Shown: one piece after another, positions 1 through 11,989 of the stretch
Numbering within the stretch: position 1 is the first letter of the stretch
How the letters are laid out: each line of letters starts with the position of its first letter
DNA from: Margaritifera margaritifera
Taxonomy: Eukaryota > Mollusca > Bivalvia > Unionida > Margaritiferidae
DNA length: 64,000 nt
Direction: 5' to 3'
Assembly (NCBI GenBank): GCA_029931535.1
Contig: JAQPZY010001569.1
Location: 589,001-653,000 of the forward strand
Program-made: the position numbers and the translations under genes
The notes under the pieces: generated by a model
Told to the model about the DNA's origin: nothing
Seen by the model: only the letters and a program-made list of their open reading frames with translations
Databases searched by the model: none

Positions 1-424
1 AGAAATTTGAATGAAAATATTAATTATATTCCTTTGAATGAATATAAGAAGGTATGTGTGAATCTGATAGAACAGCGACGCAAGTCCTAGATGTTGTCAA
101 ATTATTTATTAATTGAGCTATTAATTGATACGCTGGGATGTTATCTGACTACACATATTTCAGAGCAGCGCGATCAAATATGCCGGTGTAATATCTAAAA
201 TCTATAAAAGTAATGCAACCATTGATCTGTGAATCGGATCAATAGCATATAGAGAGACTGTTCAATATACGAATTTACAAACTGTTTACTAATTTAATTA
301 CAATATGGCATCCTCATTTTCTAAGTCAAGCAATGTCGGTCTCTAAAATTATTGCATCGAATAGAATTTATATTCTTGTGTTTTTAAGTATCCTTGTGAT
401 ACTTAAGAAATGACTTTAGGGTTA
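1..424. other. Unassigned AT-rich DNA
   Basis: No coding, RNA or repeat signature recognised. Confidence 0.6.
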
Positions 425-800
425 TGAATTATGTACACATTTCAATTTGAGAAAGTAATTATATATGATTGTATGTTGGTGAAGTTTTTAATTATGCACA
501 CATTTCAATTTGAGAAAGTAATTATATATAATTGTATGATGGTGAAGTTTTTAATTATGCACACATTTCAATTTGAGAAAGTAATTATATGTGATTGTAT
601 GATGGTGAAGTTTTTTTATTATGCACACATTTCAATTTGAGAAAGTAATTATAGATGATTGTATGATAGTGAAGTTTTGTATTGTGCACATATTTCAATT
701 GAGAAAGTAATTATAGATGATTGTATGATGGTGAAGTTTTTTATTATGCACACATTTCTATTTGAGAAAGTAATTATAGATGATATACGATGGTGAAGCG
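425..800 (+). repeat. 63-bp tandem array, about 6 copies
   Basis: A 63-bp unit is repeated head to tail, with small substitutions and indels. Each unit contains CACATTTCAATTTGAGAAAG followed by a TAATTATA stretch and GATGGTGAAGTTTTT. The period is a multiple of three, so the array reads as a short repetitive open frame for the first copies. The frame breaks in later copies, so this is noncoding satellite-like DNA. Confidence 0.92.
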
Positions 801-1250
801 GTAAGACGTTCGGAACTGGAGAAACTTGTTCAAGTTGATCACAAAACAAATGGAAAGAGAAAATTTAATAACATTATTGGCGGTCGTGGTGACAATTTGT
901 GACAATAATCCAAAACAATTTCTTCGTGAATTATTTGGACTCTAAATAAACATCTTCATACCAATGTTTAATCATAGCCTTTAGCCAGCATGCAAATAGA
1001 AACCATCAATATTTGCAAAAGGGCCAAAAAGAATTTCTCACATCACTTGAATGATTCCTAAATTATTAACAATCGACTCAGGCGCCATTATTTGTATTGG
1101 GGTTCTACTTTTATATAAAGGTTATAAGCGTCTTTAGTGTTTCAAAATTTACTGTAATAGTTTTTGCATGCAATTTAAGATATCTGTGACAATCAAGTAG
1201 TATACATGTGTATTTATATATAAGGTTTAACGGCACGTCATCACAATACT

Positions 1251-1252
<2 letters not shown>
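801..1252. other. Unassigned DNA
   Basis: No gene or repeat recognised between the 63-bp array and the following TA microsatellite. Confidence 0.55.

Positions 1253-1314
<62 letters not shown>
1253..1314. repeat. (TA)n microsatellite
   Basis: About 31 uninterrupted TA units. Confidence 0.97.
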
Positions 1315-1319
<5 letters not shown>

Positions 1320-1557
1320 AGAGTGAAGAGTGAGGCGTATATTTGACCTATATGAAATTCGATATTATTGTTAAGTGCATTAAAAAAAACAATTTACTGT
1401 GCTTCTACCGTTGCATCCGTTTCTACGAAAGATGAATCTGGCGTAACTCGAGGACCCAGGCTCGATTCCAAGAAGTGGACGCATTACAACACTCTTACCT
1501 GTATGATACTATTCTGTCTCTATATATATGTGTGTGTCTGTCTGCCCATCTATCTAT

Positions 1558-1560
<3 letters not shown>

Positions 1561-1651
<91 letters not shown>

Positions 1652-1701
1652 ATATATATATACATGTCTATATATATACATGTATATATATATATATATA
1701 T

Positions 1702-1752
<51 letters not shown>

Positions 1753-1754
1753 AT
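1561..1754. repeat. Compound microsatellite (CT)n-(TA)n-(GA)n
   Basis: A CT run of about 45 bp is followed by TA repeats with scattered ACATGT interruptions and then a GA run of about 50 bp. CT and GA are reverse complements and TA is self-complementary, so the whole 190 bp can fold into one hairpin. Open frames across it (LSLSLS, YIYIYI, RERERE) are artefacts of the repeat. Confidence 0.95.
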
Positions 1755-1888
1755 TACAAATATACACCAAACAGAGCGGAAAGTGTTATCCCTGGATCCT
1801 ACAAGAGAATGCTTGATAAAATTAGCAGAATTTTTTAAATCGAATAAATAATATTATCATACAGGTTAGACAATTTTTATTTATACTC

Positions 1889-1975
1889 TATTCGTACCCG
1901 GATCCGCGGGTTACGGCACCCATTGCCTTGCCTGTAAGCACCAACCCCTATATCATCTCGATCATGCACACTTCC
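1889..1975 (-). repeat. tRNA-like SINE head, left arm of inverted pair
   Basis: Read on the minus strand this resembles the right arm at 2034-2112. It holds a degraded A-box-like motif (TGATCGAGATGA), the shared core TTGGTGCTTACAGGCAAGG, and a degraded B-box position (GGGTACGAAT). It is head to head with the right arm, about 60 bp apart. Tentatively a tRNA-derived SINE head with a long variable region. It has no complete tRNA fold. Confidence 0.5.
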
Positions 1976-2033
1976 CCAAAACATGATGCTACAAAGTCGG
2001 TGGTAAAGCATTCGTGCGTAGCAGACACACCCG

Positions 2034-2112
2034 CATGGTCGAGATGGTATAGGAGTTGGTGCTTACAGGCAAGGCTATGGGTACCGTAACCCACGTATCT
2101 TGGTTCGAATCT
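2034..2112 (+). repeat. tRNA-like SINE head, right arm of inverted pair
   Basis: It contains TGGTCGAGATGG, which fits the pol III A-box consensus TRGYNNARNNGG, and about 65 bp downstream GGTTCGAATCT, which fits a B box. The long A-to-B spacing recalls tRNAs with a long variable arm (Leu/Ser type). Shared sequence with the left arm includes TTGGTGCTTACAGGCAAGG. A hAT-like MITE starts immediately downstream. Confidence 0.5.
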
Positions 2113-2120
2113 CCGTAGAG

Positions 2121-2306
2121 CATTGATCCCTGACGCGGTGCCCGCGGGCGCCATGGCGCCCGCCAAGATTTTTGTGTGCCCGCGAAAGAGATTATAATAA
2201 ATAATAAAAAATATAAAAAAGTGGGTCAAGTTAATTGGTTGATGCCCGCCACTCTCTCATTAACTCACAAATGTGCCCGTAGGCACAAAAAGGTTGGGGA
2301 CCCCTG
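2121..2306. mobile_element. 186-bp hAT-like MITE with 8-bp target duplication
   Basis: The element is flanked by perfect 8-bp direct repeats CCGTAGAG at 2113-2120 and 2307-2314. Its right end, read inward, is CAGGGGTCCCCAACC, a typical hAT-family terminus. The left end, CATTGATCCCTGACG, is a degraded match to it. Eight-bp duplications are the hallmark of hAT transposition. There is no coding capacity, so it is non-autonomous. Confidence 0.75.
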
Positions 2307-2314
2307 CCGTAGAG

Positions 2315-3102
2315 TATATATAGTCAACCTCGACTATAACGTACTCGCTTATAAGTAATATCTGGTCTCACCCTGGAACTTTTTCCATTGTTATAACGTA
2401 TACCATAGACTTTTCACTAATTTCGCACGTGTAATCTCGCTTGATATATGTTGCATATAGTTCAAAGTGCATTGTGCTTTGCATGATAACAATTTCAGAG
2501 AAATTATTCATTCTTTTGTGACTGAAACTATTATTCATAAGCTCCTTGGTGTCAAACAATAAAAAGAATAAACTGCGCTACTATTATTCACTTAACAAAA
2601 GACAGGTTGAAACAGCATTTATCGATTTTTATTGAATATAATTTATATGCAAAGAGAAATGACGACGTGATCTCAACTTAGATGAGTGTTTTGGCAGGAA
2701 AAACAAATATTTATTGGTCGACCTATACTCTATCCGTCCATTTTTTCTATCAATCCGATGTAGAATTATCTGGTATGTTCTAACAGTGACTGTAAACAGG
2801 TTTAATATTTATGCACATAAGAAAACTAATTTAAGTCACAAGCTTAAAAGCGAGTAAATACATTCATTTATCTATGTATATATTTATCTGTCTAACTGGG
2901 GTTTTTTAAATATTATTTCCTCCTAATTTCTTAAATCATAGCTATGTATAATGAACTATTTTGCTTGTTGTCTTTTGCTTTTTACTTTTTTTGTGAAGGG
3001 GGGGGGTCCCGATAAATACACCAATACACAAACGCAAATATAATTTATTCTTTTTTTTATTTTATTAGTTATGATGAGCTTTAAGATGATCTTGACTAAA
3101 TG
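2315..3102. other. Unassigned AT-rich DNA
   Basis: No gene signature. A short poly-G tract lies near 3000. Confidence 0.5.
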
Positions 3103-3125
3103 ACTCTCTCACTCTCTCTCTCCCC

Positions 3126-3196
<71 letters not shown>
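3103..3196. repeat. (CT)n microsatellite
   Basis: CT repeats, interrupted once near 3121-3129 and then uninterrupted to 3196. Confidence 0.96.
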
Positions 3197-3200
<4 letters not shown>

Positions 3201-3925
3201 AATATTTTTTTTCAATATTTCTAAATGTTTGGAAAGTTTCTAAAATTATAAAATTCTTGAATATTTTGTCAATTTAAATTGTTCTTACTGCTTCAGTCTT
3301 TTAACTCTATTACTGTGTAACATATTTGATATGTTTACACCATGTACATTTTTATTTTTACAATGTTTTTAACTGTTGAATTTGATTTACAATTTGTTGC
3401 ATTTTTCAAATAACAAAATATTTTTTTAAAAATTTGTAATTGTAAAATTATACATTTTATTATTTATTTTTCATTTAAGCATTATTTTTACAGTTTTGTA
3501 ATGTTTTAATTTGTTAAAGATTCAATTTTTTTTAAAAATGCATAAAGTTTTACATTTTGTTTTCAAATTTTTTAAGTGTTACAATTTATTTTTTTTTAAT
3601 TGTATAAAAACATGTAAGTTGTTTCATTTTGTAATATATATATACAGTATGTAAATTGTTTAATCTTTCATTATGTTTAATTTTTGACACTTTTAATTTT
3701 TTTTTCTTCACATTTGTAAACATTTTGAAAATTTTAAAAATCTGCTAATTTTTGAAGGTGTTTTCCTTTTTTTTCGTGTAGCATGTTAAAAATGTCTACA
3801 GTTTATAGATCTTTTAATTTTTGTACAGTTGTTCATTTCTGTGCAATTTTTACGATTTGAAAATGTATAATTTTGAAAAAGAAATTTTTTGTTTCATTTA
3901 TTCAAATTTTTGTAAGTATTACTTT
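3197..3925. repeat. T-rich low-complexity tract
   Basis: About 700 bp dominated by T and A runs with recurring short words such as TTTGTAA, TTTAAAAAT and CATTTTGT. No exact period, so this is low-complexity DNA rather than a clean tandem array. Confidence 0.7.
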
Positions 3926-3939
3926 TAGTCTGGGTCTAA

Positions 3940-4125
3940 TGGCCGCCATGTTGGATTTCAAAAGTATCAATAAGACTGTGTGTTGGTCAGTATGTGTAAG
4001 TGTTGGTCAGTTTGCTTGGGTGCTGGTCAGTAAGACTGCATTTAATTAACCCTCAGCTATCTCCCATTTTGTCAGTGTGTGAGTTCTGGTCAGTAAGACT
4101 CTGTCTTGGTCAGTGTGTGTAGGTG
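3940..4125 (+). repeat. Irregular repeats of TTGGTCAGT
   Basis: The words TTGGTCAGT and CTGGTCAGTAAGACT recur several times with irregular spacing. A G-run follows at about 4172-4185. Confidence 0.6.
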
Positions 4126-4235
4126 TATTATGTAAATTCAATTAAGAAACATTATGAGAAAATCGTAGACTGGGGGGGGGGGGGGTGCGTTTTATATAGT
4201 AAATTTGGACCCTATATTTAAAGGATTTTTAAAAA

Positions 4236-4395
4236 AAAATCCATATTTTATATTTTATATACCTTGTAAAGAATTGTAACCTCTTTATCTTTTATGTTTT
4301 ATCTTGTAGTACTACATCTTGACGTTTTATTTGGAAGGACTTGTTTTCTAAAACATTTTATTTAACAATCTTTTATGTTTACCCTTGTACAAATT
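4236..4395 (+). repeat. Dispersed repeat related to the 49-bp array at 19.95 kb
   Basis: Shares TATTTTATATACC, CTCTTTATCTTTTAT and the downstream TTTATCTTGTA-CTACA block with the 49-bp array and its right flank (20,470-20,600). Here the unit is single copy. Confidence 0.65.
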
Positions 4396-4662
4396 AACAT
4401 TCCATAGGAACTATATAGAGAATCTCAAACGGGTAATGATTTAATATTGAATTTATGAAACCCGTGACACGTTGAATAAGTTCCTTTTTGTTTTTGTTTT
4501 TTTTTATTTTTTTGTTTTTTACAAATTACAATACAAAGAGAAAATGTCATTCCAATCAATAGAACGTTTGACACGGACATGACTTTTCAACACTGGATCT
4601 CCACTGGAAATTCCTGTGTGATGTCACATAGTCCAATCGGTCAGGTCAGTTGGAGTAGTTGA

Positions 4663-4851
4663 GGCGCCATATACATAGCTATCGATGAGAACATTTCCAC
4701 GGACAAATGTGTCGATTCCACCATGGATATTCACCACAGATGCAGTATTCGATATAGCAGAAGAAGACTCATTCCAGTTGCTGGTTATTTACCTGAATGG
4801 ATGATTATTGGATGCAGAAATTATGCTAAATCTAGAGGTGTATCTGAAAAT
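4663..4851 (+). other. Candidate exon (unrecognised)
   Basis: A frame open from just after a TGA contains an ATG at 4723 in good context (ACCATGG). It runs into a strong consensus 5' splice donor, GTGAGTAT, at about 4852. The peptide is mixed in composition (cysteines, arginines, PEWMIIG) and not low complexity. I do not recognise a family. A convincing acceptor upstream is not visible. It may be chance. Confidence 0.2.
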
Positions 4852-4859
4852 GGTGAGTA

Positions 4860-6925
4860 TATACCGGTGCTAATTTGCATTCATATGCTGTCATGGAATT
4901 CACATTCGCAGACTGAACATATTTGTGACCGGATATTTGCATTTTTTTATTTGGAAGAATGCTGTGGTTGAATAACTTTTTATCAGTTGAGAGACCAGCA
5001 TATGTAAAAATTCTCTTCATAAGATAGGTGAGTGTATGTACTCCTATATGATGTTGATATTTAAGTCACGCTTGTCCTGGTGGTGGGGCGCAAGATTCAT
5101 ACCGCGTGATAGCAGTATTGTTAGGGTGACTGTCTGGATTAAAACAGCAAACACCGTATGTAAAGTGTACCAACTATGTGATAAATATCCTTTATTGTGC
5201 TGACATGCCGTTCAACCCTATACGTAGCTGCACATCCTGTCTGCGTTTGACAAAGAGGACCGTATGCGCTCAGCTAGTTCTATATTAGTCAAGGCCTTTT
5301 TCGGCTATATACTACGTAAAATCTATATATTTATGCATGGATTAACGTGGAGAATGACATAATAGCCTTATTAGAAAAAGATATCGTGACGTGATTAACT
5401 TCAGCTCGGGTATCTCAAAGAAGTCCTGATATTTCTACCACAACAGTAACAACACTGCTAATGAATTTAATCGTATGTCTTTCCGATGGAGGGAGAGGGA
5501 AATCACAAACTCCGTACGATGATCTGTAAAATTGATTATTTCTTTTTTCTTTCATTGGGTTTTGTTATAATTCATATGTTTATATTATCAGAAAATTTTA
5601 GTTTTGTTGCAAGTGAGGCAGGAACCCGATGGCTTCTATTATTGATCAAAGGAACGCGGCTATTAATTTAATTTTAATTTCATAACCGTAAACTTCGTCG
5701 AACTACAAATCTCCTAGATTAACATTCAACATTCCACATCTCTTCATTACTGATTATCCTTAGAATAATATTTGGCAAGTGTCTGTTATTTACATCTTTG
5801 TCTTCTGCAGATAACCGTATCGTGCACTTCATCTAAACTTGTGATCGACATCAGCTTGTGTACATATGATTTTCCTTAGTCATATTCGAGCATTTTTGTC
5901 TCCTCCTCTGTAATTTTCTTTATATTATGAAATTGTATACCCTCCGATTGATTTCAGTTTATGGGTATGATTCGATCGCATACGATTCACTTATTTTGAA
6001 TAGTTGTATTTACATTGTTACGGAAATACTGTCAGTAAAAGGGTCTACTGTAACAAGATCGATCTTTTGTACCTATGGCAAAGACCCGGATGTAAACACG
6101 TTACGTCAAATCCATATTTTCCTAAAGTGGCCATAGCGGCCTATTAGTGTCTTGGAAACAATATTCCTCTTAAGGATCCCATATAACTGCTGCCTGTTTC
6201 ATTTTCTCTGGCACTCGCCAATAAGCTAATGCTGATAATAAATAATTTTGTGGAAGCATGTCAGAGTTACGTGGAAAAAGCGATTCCAATATTCTGCAGA
6301 CAACTTGAAAAATTGCCAACCTTCCATGATGCATTGGATAAGGCAGAAAAGTTTTGACACGGACATTAATTGAAAAGATGCTGCAAAGTTAATATTATCT
6401 CAAGGTTGAAAACAGTTCCTTAATCTGTAATGAACATGCCGGTCCAGTAAATCATACTTCTTTTTTATATGGAAGGAGTTTGAGAAAGATTTACGAGCTA
6501 TATAACAGTTTTTTATGGAGCTGTTTGCTATTTAAGAAGGTATATCTTCATTACAAATTGGAACAAAGCACATCGTTTGATCGATTTTACAGCATCACCC
6601 ACATTTTTAACATCGCTATAGATTATTTTAAAAATTCTCTCACTCTCCTTTGATAGTGGATTGTATATTAATACAACTTATTTGCACTCAGGTAATAGTG
6701 CCTCTTCTGGTTAAGCGTTCAAAGTGTTTTGAGAGAATTAACTCTATACATTTGTACCTACTAGCAGTTATATATATTCATTCAAACTCCAAGTTTCATC
6801 TACCTTTAGTAGCATTAAAATAGGAAGGAGGTAGATGGGACTGGGGGTTGGGGGAAGAGGCCTAACGTATTGTACACCTAAATAAAATCCGACAATAGCA
6901 AGGCATTTAATACACATGTTTTTGA
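4860..6925. other. Unassigned DNA
   Basis: About 2 kb with only short open frames lacking family resemblance. No RNA gene or mobile-element end recognised. Confidence 0.5.
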
Positions 6926-6926
6926 T

Positions 6927-7700
6927 CAAATCAATCACACTGGCATGTTGTATAAAGATACACAGATGCTGTTGACATCATTAAAATCAATCACACTGGC
7001 ATGTTGTATAAAGGTACACAGATGCTGTTGACATCATTAAAATCAATCACACTGGCATGTTGTATGAATATGCACAGATGCTGTTGATATCATTAAAATC
7101 AATCACACTGGCATGTTGTATAAAGATACACAGATGCTGTTGACATCATTAAAATCAAACACACTGGCATGTTGTATAAAGATAACAGATGCTGTTGACA
7201 TCACTAAAATCAATCACACTGGCATGTTGTATAAAGTTACACAGATGCTGTTGACATCATTAAAATCAAACACACTGGCATGTTGTATAAAGATACACAA
7301 ATGCTGTTGACATCACTAAAATCAATCAAACTGGCATGTTGTATAAAGATACACAGATGCTGTTGACATCATTAAAATCAAACACACTGGCATGTTGTAT
7401 AAAGATACACAGATGCTGTTGACATCATTAAAATCAAACACACAGGCATGTTGTATAAAGATACACAGATGCTGTTGACATCATTAAAATCAGACACACT
7501 GGCATGTTGTATAAAGATACACAGATCCTGTTGACATCATTAAAATCAAACACACTGGCATGTTGTATAAAGATACACAGATGCTGTTGACATCATTAAA
7601 ATCAATCACACTGGTATGTTGTATGAATATGCACAGACGGTGTTGACATAAAACTGGTATGTTGTAATAAAGATACACAAATGTTGTTGACATTATAAAA
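6927..7700 (+). repeat. 56-bp tandem array, about 13-14 copies
   Basis: The unit contains CACTGGCATGTTGTATAAAG and ACACAGATGCTGTTGACATC followed by ATTAAAATCAA. The last copies are truncated and more diverged. Variants TCAATCAC and TCAAACAC alternate, suggesting higher-order copying. Confidence 0.95.
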
Positions 7701-7704
7701 ATCT

Positions 7705-9690
7705 TGTGTGCAATGAAGATAAACATTGAACTGATTGATTAACTAAATGGAATTAGCAAGAATACTTATAAATTGGTGTTCATGTTCGATTTATACTGAT
7801 AAATTATTTACAATCCATCACCTTACTCCAAAAATGCAGTTTGTCTGGATCCCTTTAACCATACATTAGGGGGGCGACAATATTTATATGCACAACTACA
7901 TCGTATATTTCTGTACACGCGTGCAGCTTGGGCACTTTCAGTATTTCATCTTTATAACAGCATTACCAAAAAGGGTCAATTGTTTTGCCACGCAATAGAC
8001 AATTCTCAACAGTAATATGAAGAGACATGTACATGACATACTGATGAAAATTTCATCTTTTGCTCGTGAAGGCAATTATTTTAAACATTCAGCTCATTTG
8101 ATAACTTTTCGTGGGTTGTACATCAATGCTGCATGGATGGATTATTCCTCGAAATTTAAATTGTGCACCCAAGCCAATATCCCATTTAAAGATAAAGAAA
8201 GTGTAGTACAGGAAATAGAATGTTGATACAAAGACAAAAGCAGAATTTGACACCAGAACACCACGAAATGTCCATTCTATTAGCAAACTATATAATGACC
8301 TATAAGAGTATCTATCAACATAAATATAGTAGTTTAAAAAAAGAACAACTGTCTCTGCCATCATTCCTTATTTTTTTGGTTGCGCGTTCTCCTAGTACAT
8401 CATTTACATTGTAATAGTTTGCTCTTGTGCCAACCTTTAAATTTAAGATACATGCACTTTTATTTTCATAAGGTTAGCTTAACAAACATGCAAATTTAAG
8501 ACAAAGGGAAACAAAAAACACAAAAAACAACATGTATCTTTACTTTTCTTCTGTATAATCATCCAGCTGTGTGTGTACACACCAATTCTGTAACCCAGTA
8601 ATATTAAGTTAATGCAAGAACCAATAAATATAAAACATAAGAGTGGACAAAACTTGAATCCTGATATATTTATTTAGTTTTTTACTAACATTCTTTGGTA
8701 TCTTTAACTTGGATTGCGAACAATATATAAGCTTTATTGCAGAAAAATATGGCATGGCATTCAAAAGGCGTTGTCTAGCTAATATTCGAGCTCGTTGGGG
8801 GTAGCTGAGACTTTTTTAAAGAAAAAATATAATCTAACACATCTATTTTTAAAAACAATATTTTCGTTTTAATGTGAAAGAAAAATGACAATTAGATAAC
8901 TGAGTTAACTAAAACTACTGACACGGTCTTTTTGCTGAATAAAGAAAACTACTTTGGGGAAGAAAAGGTAGGCAATTAAACCATGCCCCGCCCCCACCGG
9001 GCCCATGAAATAGTCGGTATTTGCATATTAGTTTGGCAGATCTATCGGTTAAGTGACGGTAACAATCAATGCTAAACATGGAAAACCAGTTCATGAAGAC
9101 GACACTACTTTGTTTAATTTCACTTCTGTTTCTAAAGATCTGGTGTGAACAAAAGTGAAAGGGTGAGAAGGACACTCAGTGAGACTGAGTACGACGTTTT
9201 CAGCTGTAAAACAGGAATGACGGTGGATCATACGAGTGATTGTGTGGTGGAAGCATAATAATGTTCGGGTAATAAATGCAAGCAAGATGGATCATTTCCA
9301 ACTGACCTTGAAATGTAAGTAAAAACATTGATGCACTTACCACTTAGATAGTCGGCAGAGGTGCTTGTACCCAGATACTCCGAAAAAAAAACGATTACCT
9401 CGTTTTTGATTTCAATGAAGAATAGCAGCGAACGACAACTCCTGATTCTTCTCTGTTATGAAATCGGTCGTTGAAGGTTGCTTGGGAGGCAATTGCTTGA
9501 GTGATATTTTCTCAACATATACATTTGCAAGGAAAGCTTTCAAAATTTGTCTTTGATTATTCGGCCACTACGGAGTGTAATATCAATAAAATCTATAATA
9601 GTAATAAATACATTGGTATGTGCGTTCGCAGGAGCGGTTCCTGGGGGTGGAAACAATCGGAACGTTACCTAGAGTAAGTTTTCTTTACGG
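7705..9690. other. Unassigned DNA
   Basis: No convincing coding region. Overlapping short open frames on both strands have no family resemblance. A short GC-rich patch lies near 8980-9005. Confidence 0.5.
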
Positions 9691-9699
9691 TTAGATGGT

Positions 9700-9850
9700 T
9701 AATATTATGCCCTGGAAACGCTTAAAATGCAGAAGCATTTGGGGGCTTCGCCCCCAGGGCTCCTACTTGGATTTCTTCCCACAGACCCTCGCCTGCATGT
9801 TTACGCCACCTTCTTCCCCCCCCCCCCCCAATATTTCTGGATCTGCCATA
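9700..9850. repeat. GC-rich repeat fragment with poly-C tract
   Basis: Contains the palindromic GGGGGCTTCGCCCCC-type hairpin and a C-run of about 13 near 9818-9830, sharply richer in GC than its flanks. Probably a dispersed-repeat fragment. Confidence 0.4.
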
Positions 9851-11610
9851 GGTCCGAACATGTTTGGGCGCAATTTTACTGATTCTCTTTTGGAGAAAAA
9901 AAAACTATAGTATGCAAAATGAACATAAACTATGTTAATTTTACGAAATCAATCTTAATAATAATTTCGTAAAGATAATTGCGCAAATCAGAATATGTTT
10001 TTTGTTTGCATACATCCGTCTCACATGTAGGTGATCGATTTGTTACCTTTAGCAATATACAAATTTTAAGGCGACAAATTTCTTACAGATGGTTAAATTA
10101 AGGGAAATTAGTATAATATGAATTCATAGCGAGAATGGGGTTGGGGTTGGGTGGGGTGAAACCGGATTCGTTCAGTGGTATAATTAAATGCTGTCTGGAA
10201 CGTTGTTGGATTTTTATAGCCTGTGTTTTTTTGTTTTTTTTTTCTTTTTTGTAAGAATTGATAGTTCACTGACGTCTAACTAGATATTCATGACATTTCC
10301 GTGTACAGATATAAAAAATAAAATAAAAAAATAAAACGGTCAATTGTAACGAAAAAGAAGATATCGGGCAAGAAAACATAATTCACAACTCAGCACAAAG
10401 AAATGGAGCTGTAAATGTATTAAGTCTAGTTGTAAATGCTAGATATTGTGCTCCAACAATATAGATCGATTGTAGTGTGTCTATAACGTTAACAACTAGA
10501 TTGATATCGATTTCATTACTCGGAAATTTGACTAATTGAATAAATTACCTGTATTTGAATAGTTTTTTCCCAATGGCATTCTTGATTTGATAAGTTCGGT
10601 ATCTTGAACTAGATTATATAAACCTTGTAATAATAAGATGTCGATAATTCCCATTAGGGGAAAAGTATTAAAAGCAATGTAATCTTCTAATCTTCGTAGG
10701 GGTATTTCATTTGAAAATGTTTTCCAGTATAGGATACTAGACTTTTGGTCATTGTAAAACCTGTCTAATTTGACATGAAAAAAAAAAAATTACCATCCTT
10801 TGTTCAGTCTTTTATCCTCTATGGTTGCCGGATATTTTGTATAAGGTCATTACAATTTCCTTTGCAGGCGAACTTTCATTTTTTTCAATGGAAATGTTAG
10901 AGCTGAATAGGCATATAAATGGCGGAAAAAGACTGGTTAACAATTACATAAGGCATTTAGTAATGCTTAGAAAGTTACCACGAAACCAGTCTAAACTTCT
11001 GGCCTTACTCCCGTGCTAACTGACCAATCACCACGTTGGGACTCAGGTCATAAGTATTATTTCCTGTTCAGTACCCACGAATGTGTTCCCAGTCTATTTT
11101 TAGAGCATTTATTCCTCTCTCTCATCTCGGTGGTGATGCTTGCATTAGATTTAGGCATTCTTGGAAATTGTTTATTCTTTAGAATATAAGCATTATGGTG
11201 TGGTTGTCTGTGTGTATTTTGGCGACAGTGAACAGTGAGTAATGAGGCATTGGTGCTGATCCGGAAGTGAAATCTGTTACCCATTGCACGTTGCTTTGTT
11301 TACAGTTCAGCCTCTCAAAGAATACCTGTTAACCAATGACAAGAACTTCACCGTGAGCTCATCTTTGAAGATACTTTAGATCAACATATGATTTATTAGG
11401 ATATGGACACAGTGGAAAGTTCAGTACTGACAAACAAATGTAGAGACTATAGAGGAAAATTAATTGTGGTCTGAGACCATTTGGAACCTCCTCGGCCTTT
11501 TCCGTCAAGTCGAGAGAAAAACCGCAGATGTAATTTGCCGCCATCGAGAACTATATTCGGAACTACTTTTGTTCCCATGGCACATATTAATTATTTGTGT
11601 AGATGTAATT
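9851..11610. other. Unassigned AT-rich DNA
   Basis: No supported feature in about 1.7 kb. Confidence 0.5.
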
Positions 11611-11617
11611 ATTAATT

Positions 11618-11818
11618 ATGGCGGCGGAAGGAGACAAAGTTACAATCGGAACATTGTGGGCCTTTTTTGTTGCAACATATATGGTATACTCTGCCAGAGG
11701 CGAATCACCAAACCCATTAAAAGTATGCGTATCGCTACAACTTAATCTGATTATTATTGCGGAAATGACCCAGCGATGTTCCGATTGCTATCACCAGAGC
11801 AGAAGAAAAAAAAAATAA
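11618..11818 (+). other. Candidate first exon with signal-peptide-like start
   Basis: An ATG in the context ATTATGGCGGCG opens a 66-residue frame. After a short charged start it has a hydrophobic stretch (about residues 8-24, GTLWAFFVATYMVYSA) and could encode a signal peptide or membrane anchor. A weak donor (GTATGC) lies near 11,725. No downstream exon recognised and no homology visible, so a chance open frame is quite possible. Confidence 0.18.
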
Positions 11819-11989
11819 AACAAAAACAAACAAAAACGCCCTATATTAGCACCTCACTTCATATACAATCATAATATTTTATGTTGGCACTTACACAATG
11901 TGAATTAGTGTTATTTATTTATTTTTGTATAGTGAAAATTTCATGAAATATGCTCGAAAAATGTTAAGGTTATGACGATTTCAATTTAT

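Noticed and set aside
1368..1851. Several overlapping open frames of more than 100 residues
   Set aside because: They are translations of CT/TA/GA microsatellites (LSLS, YIYI, RERE) and have no protein character.
6927..7700. Regular repeats that superficially suggest a CRISPR array
   Set aside because: Units are contiguous 56-bp tandem copies with no variable spacers, in a eukaryotic context.
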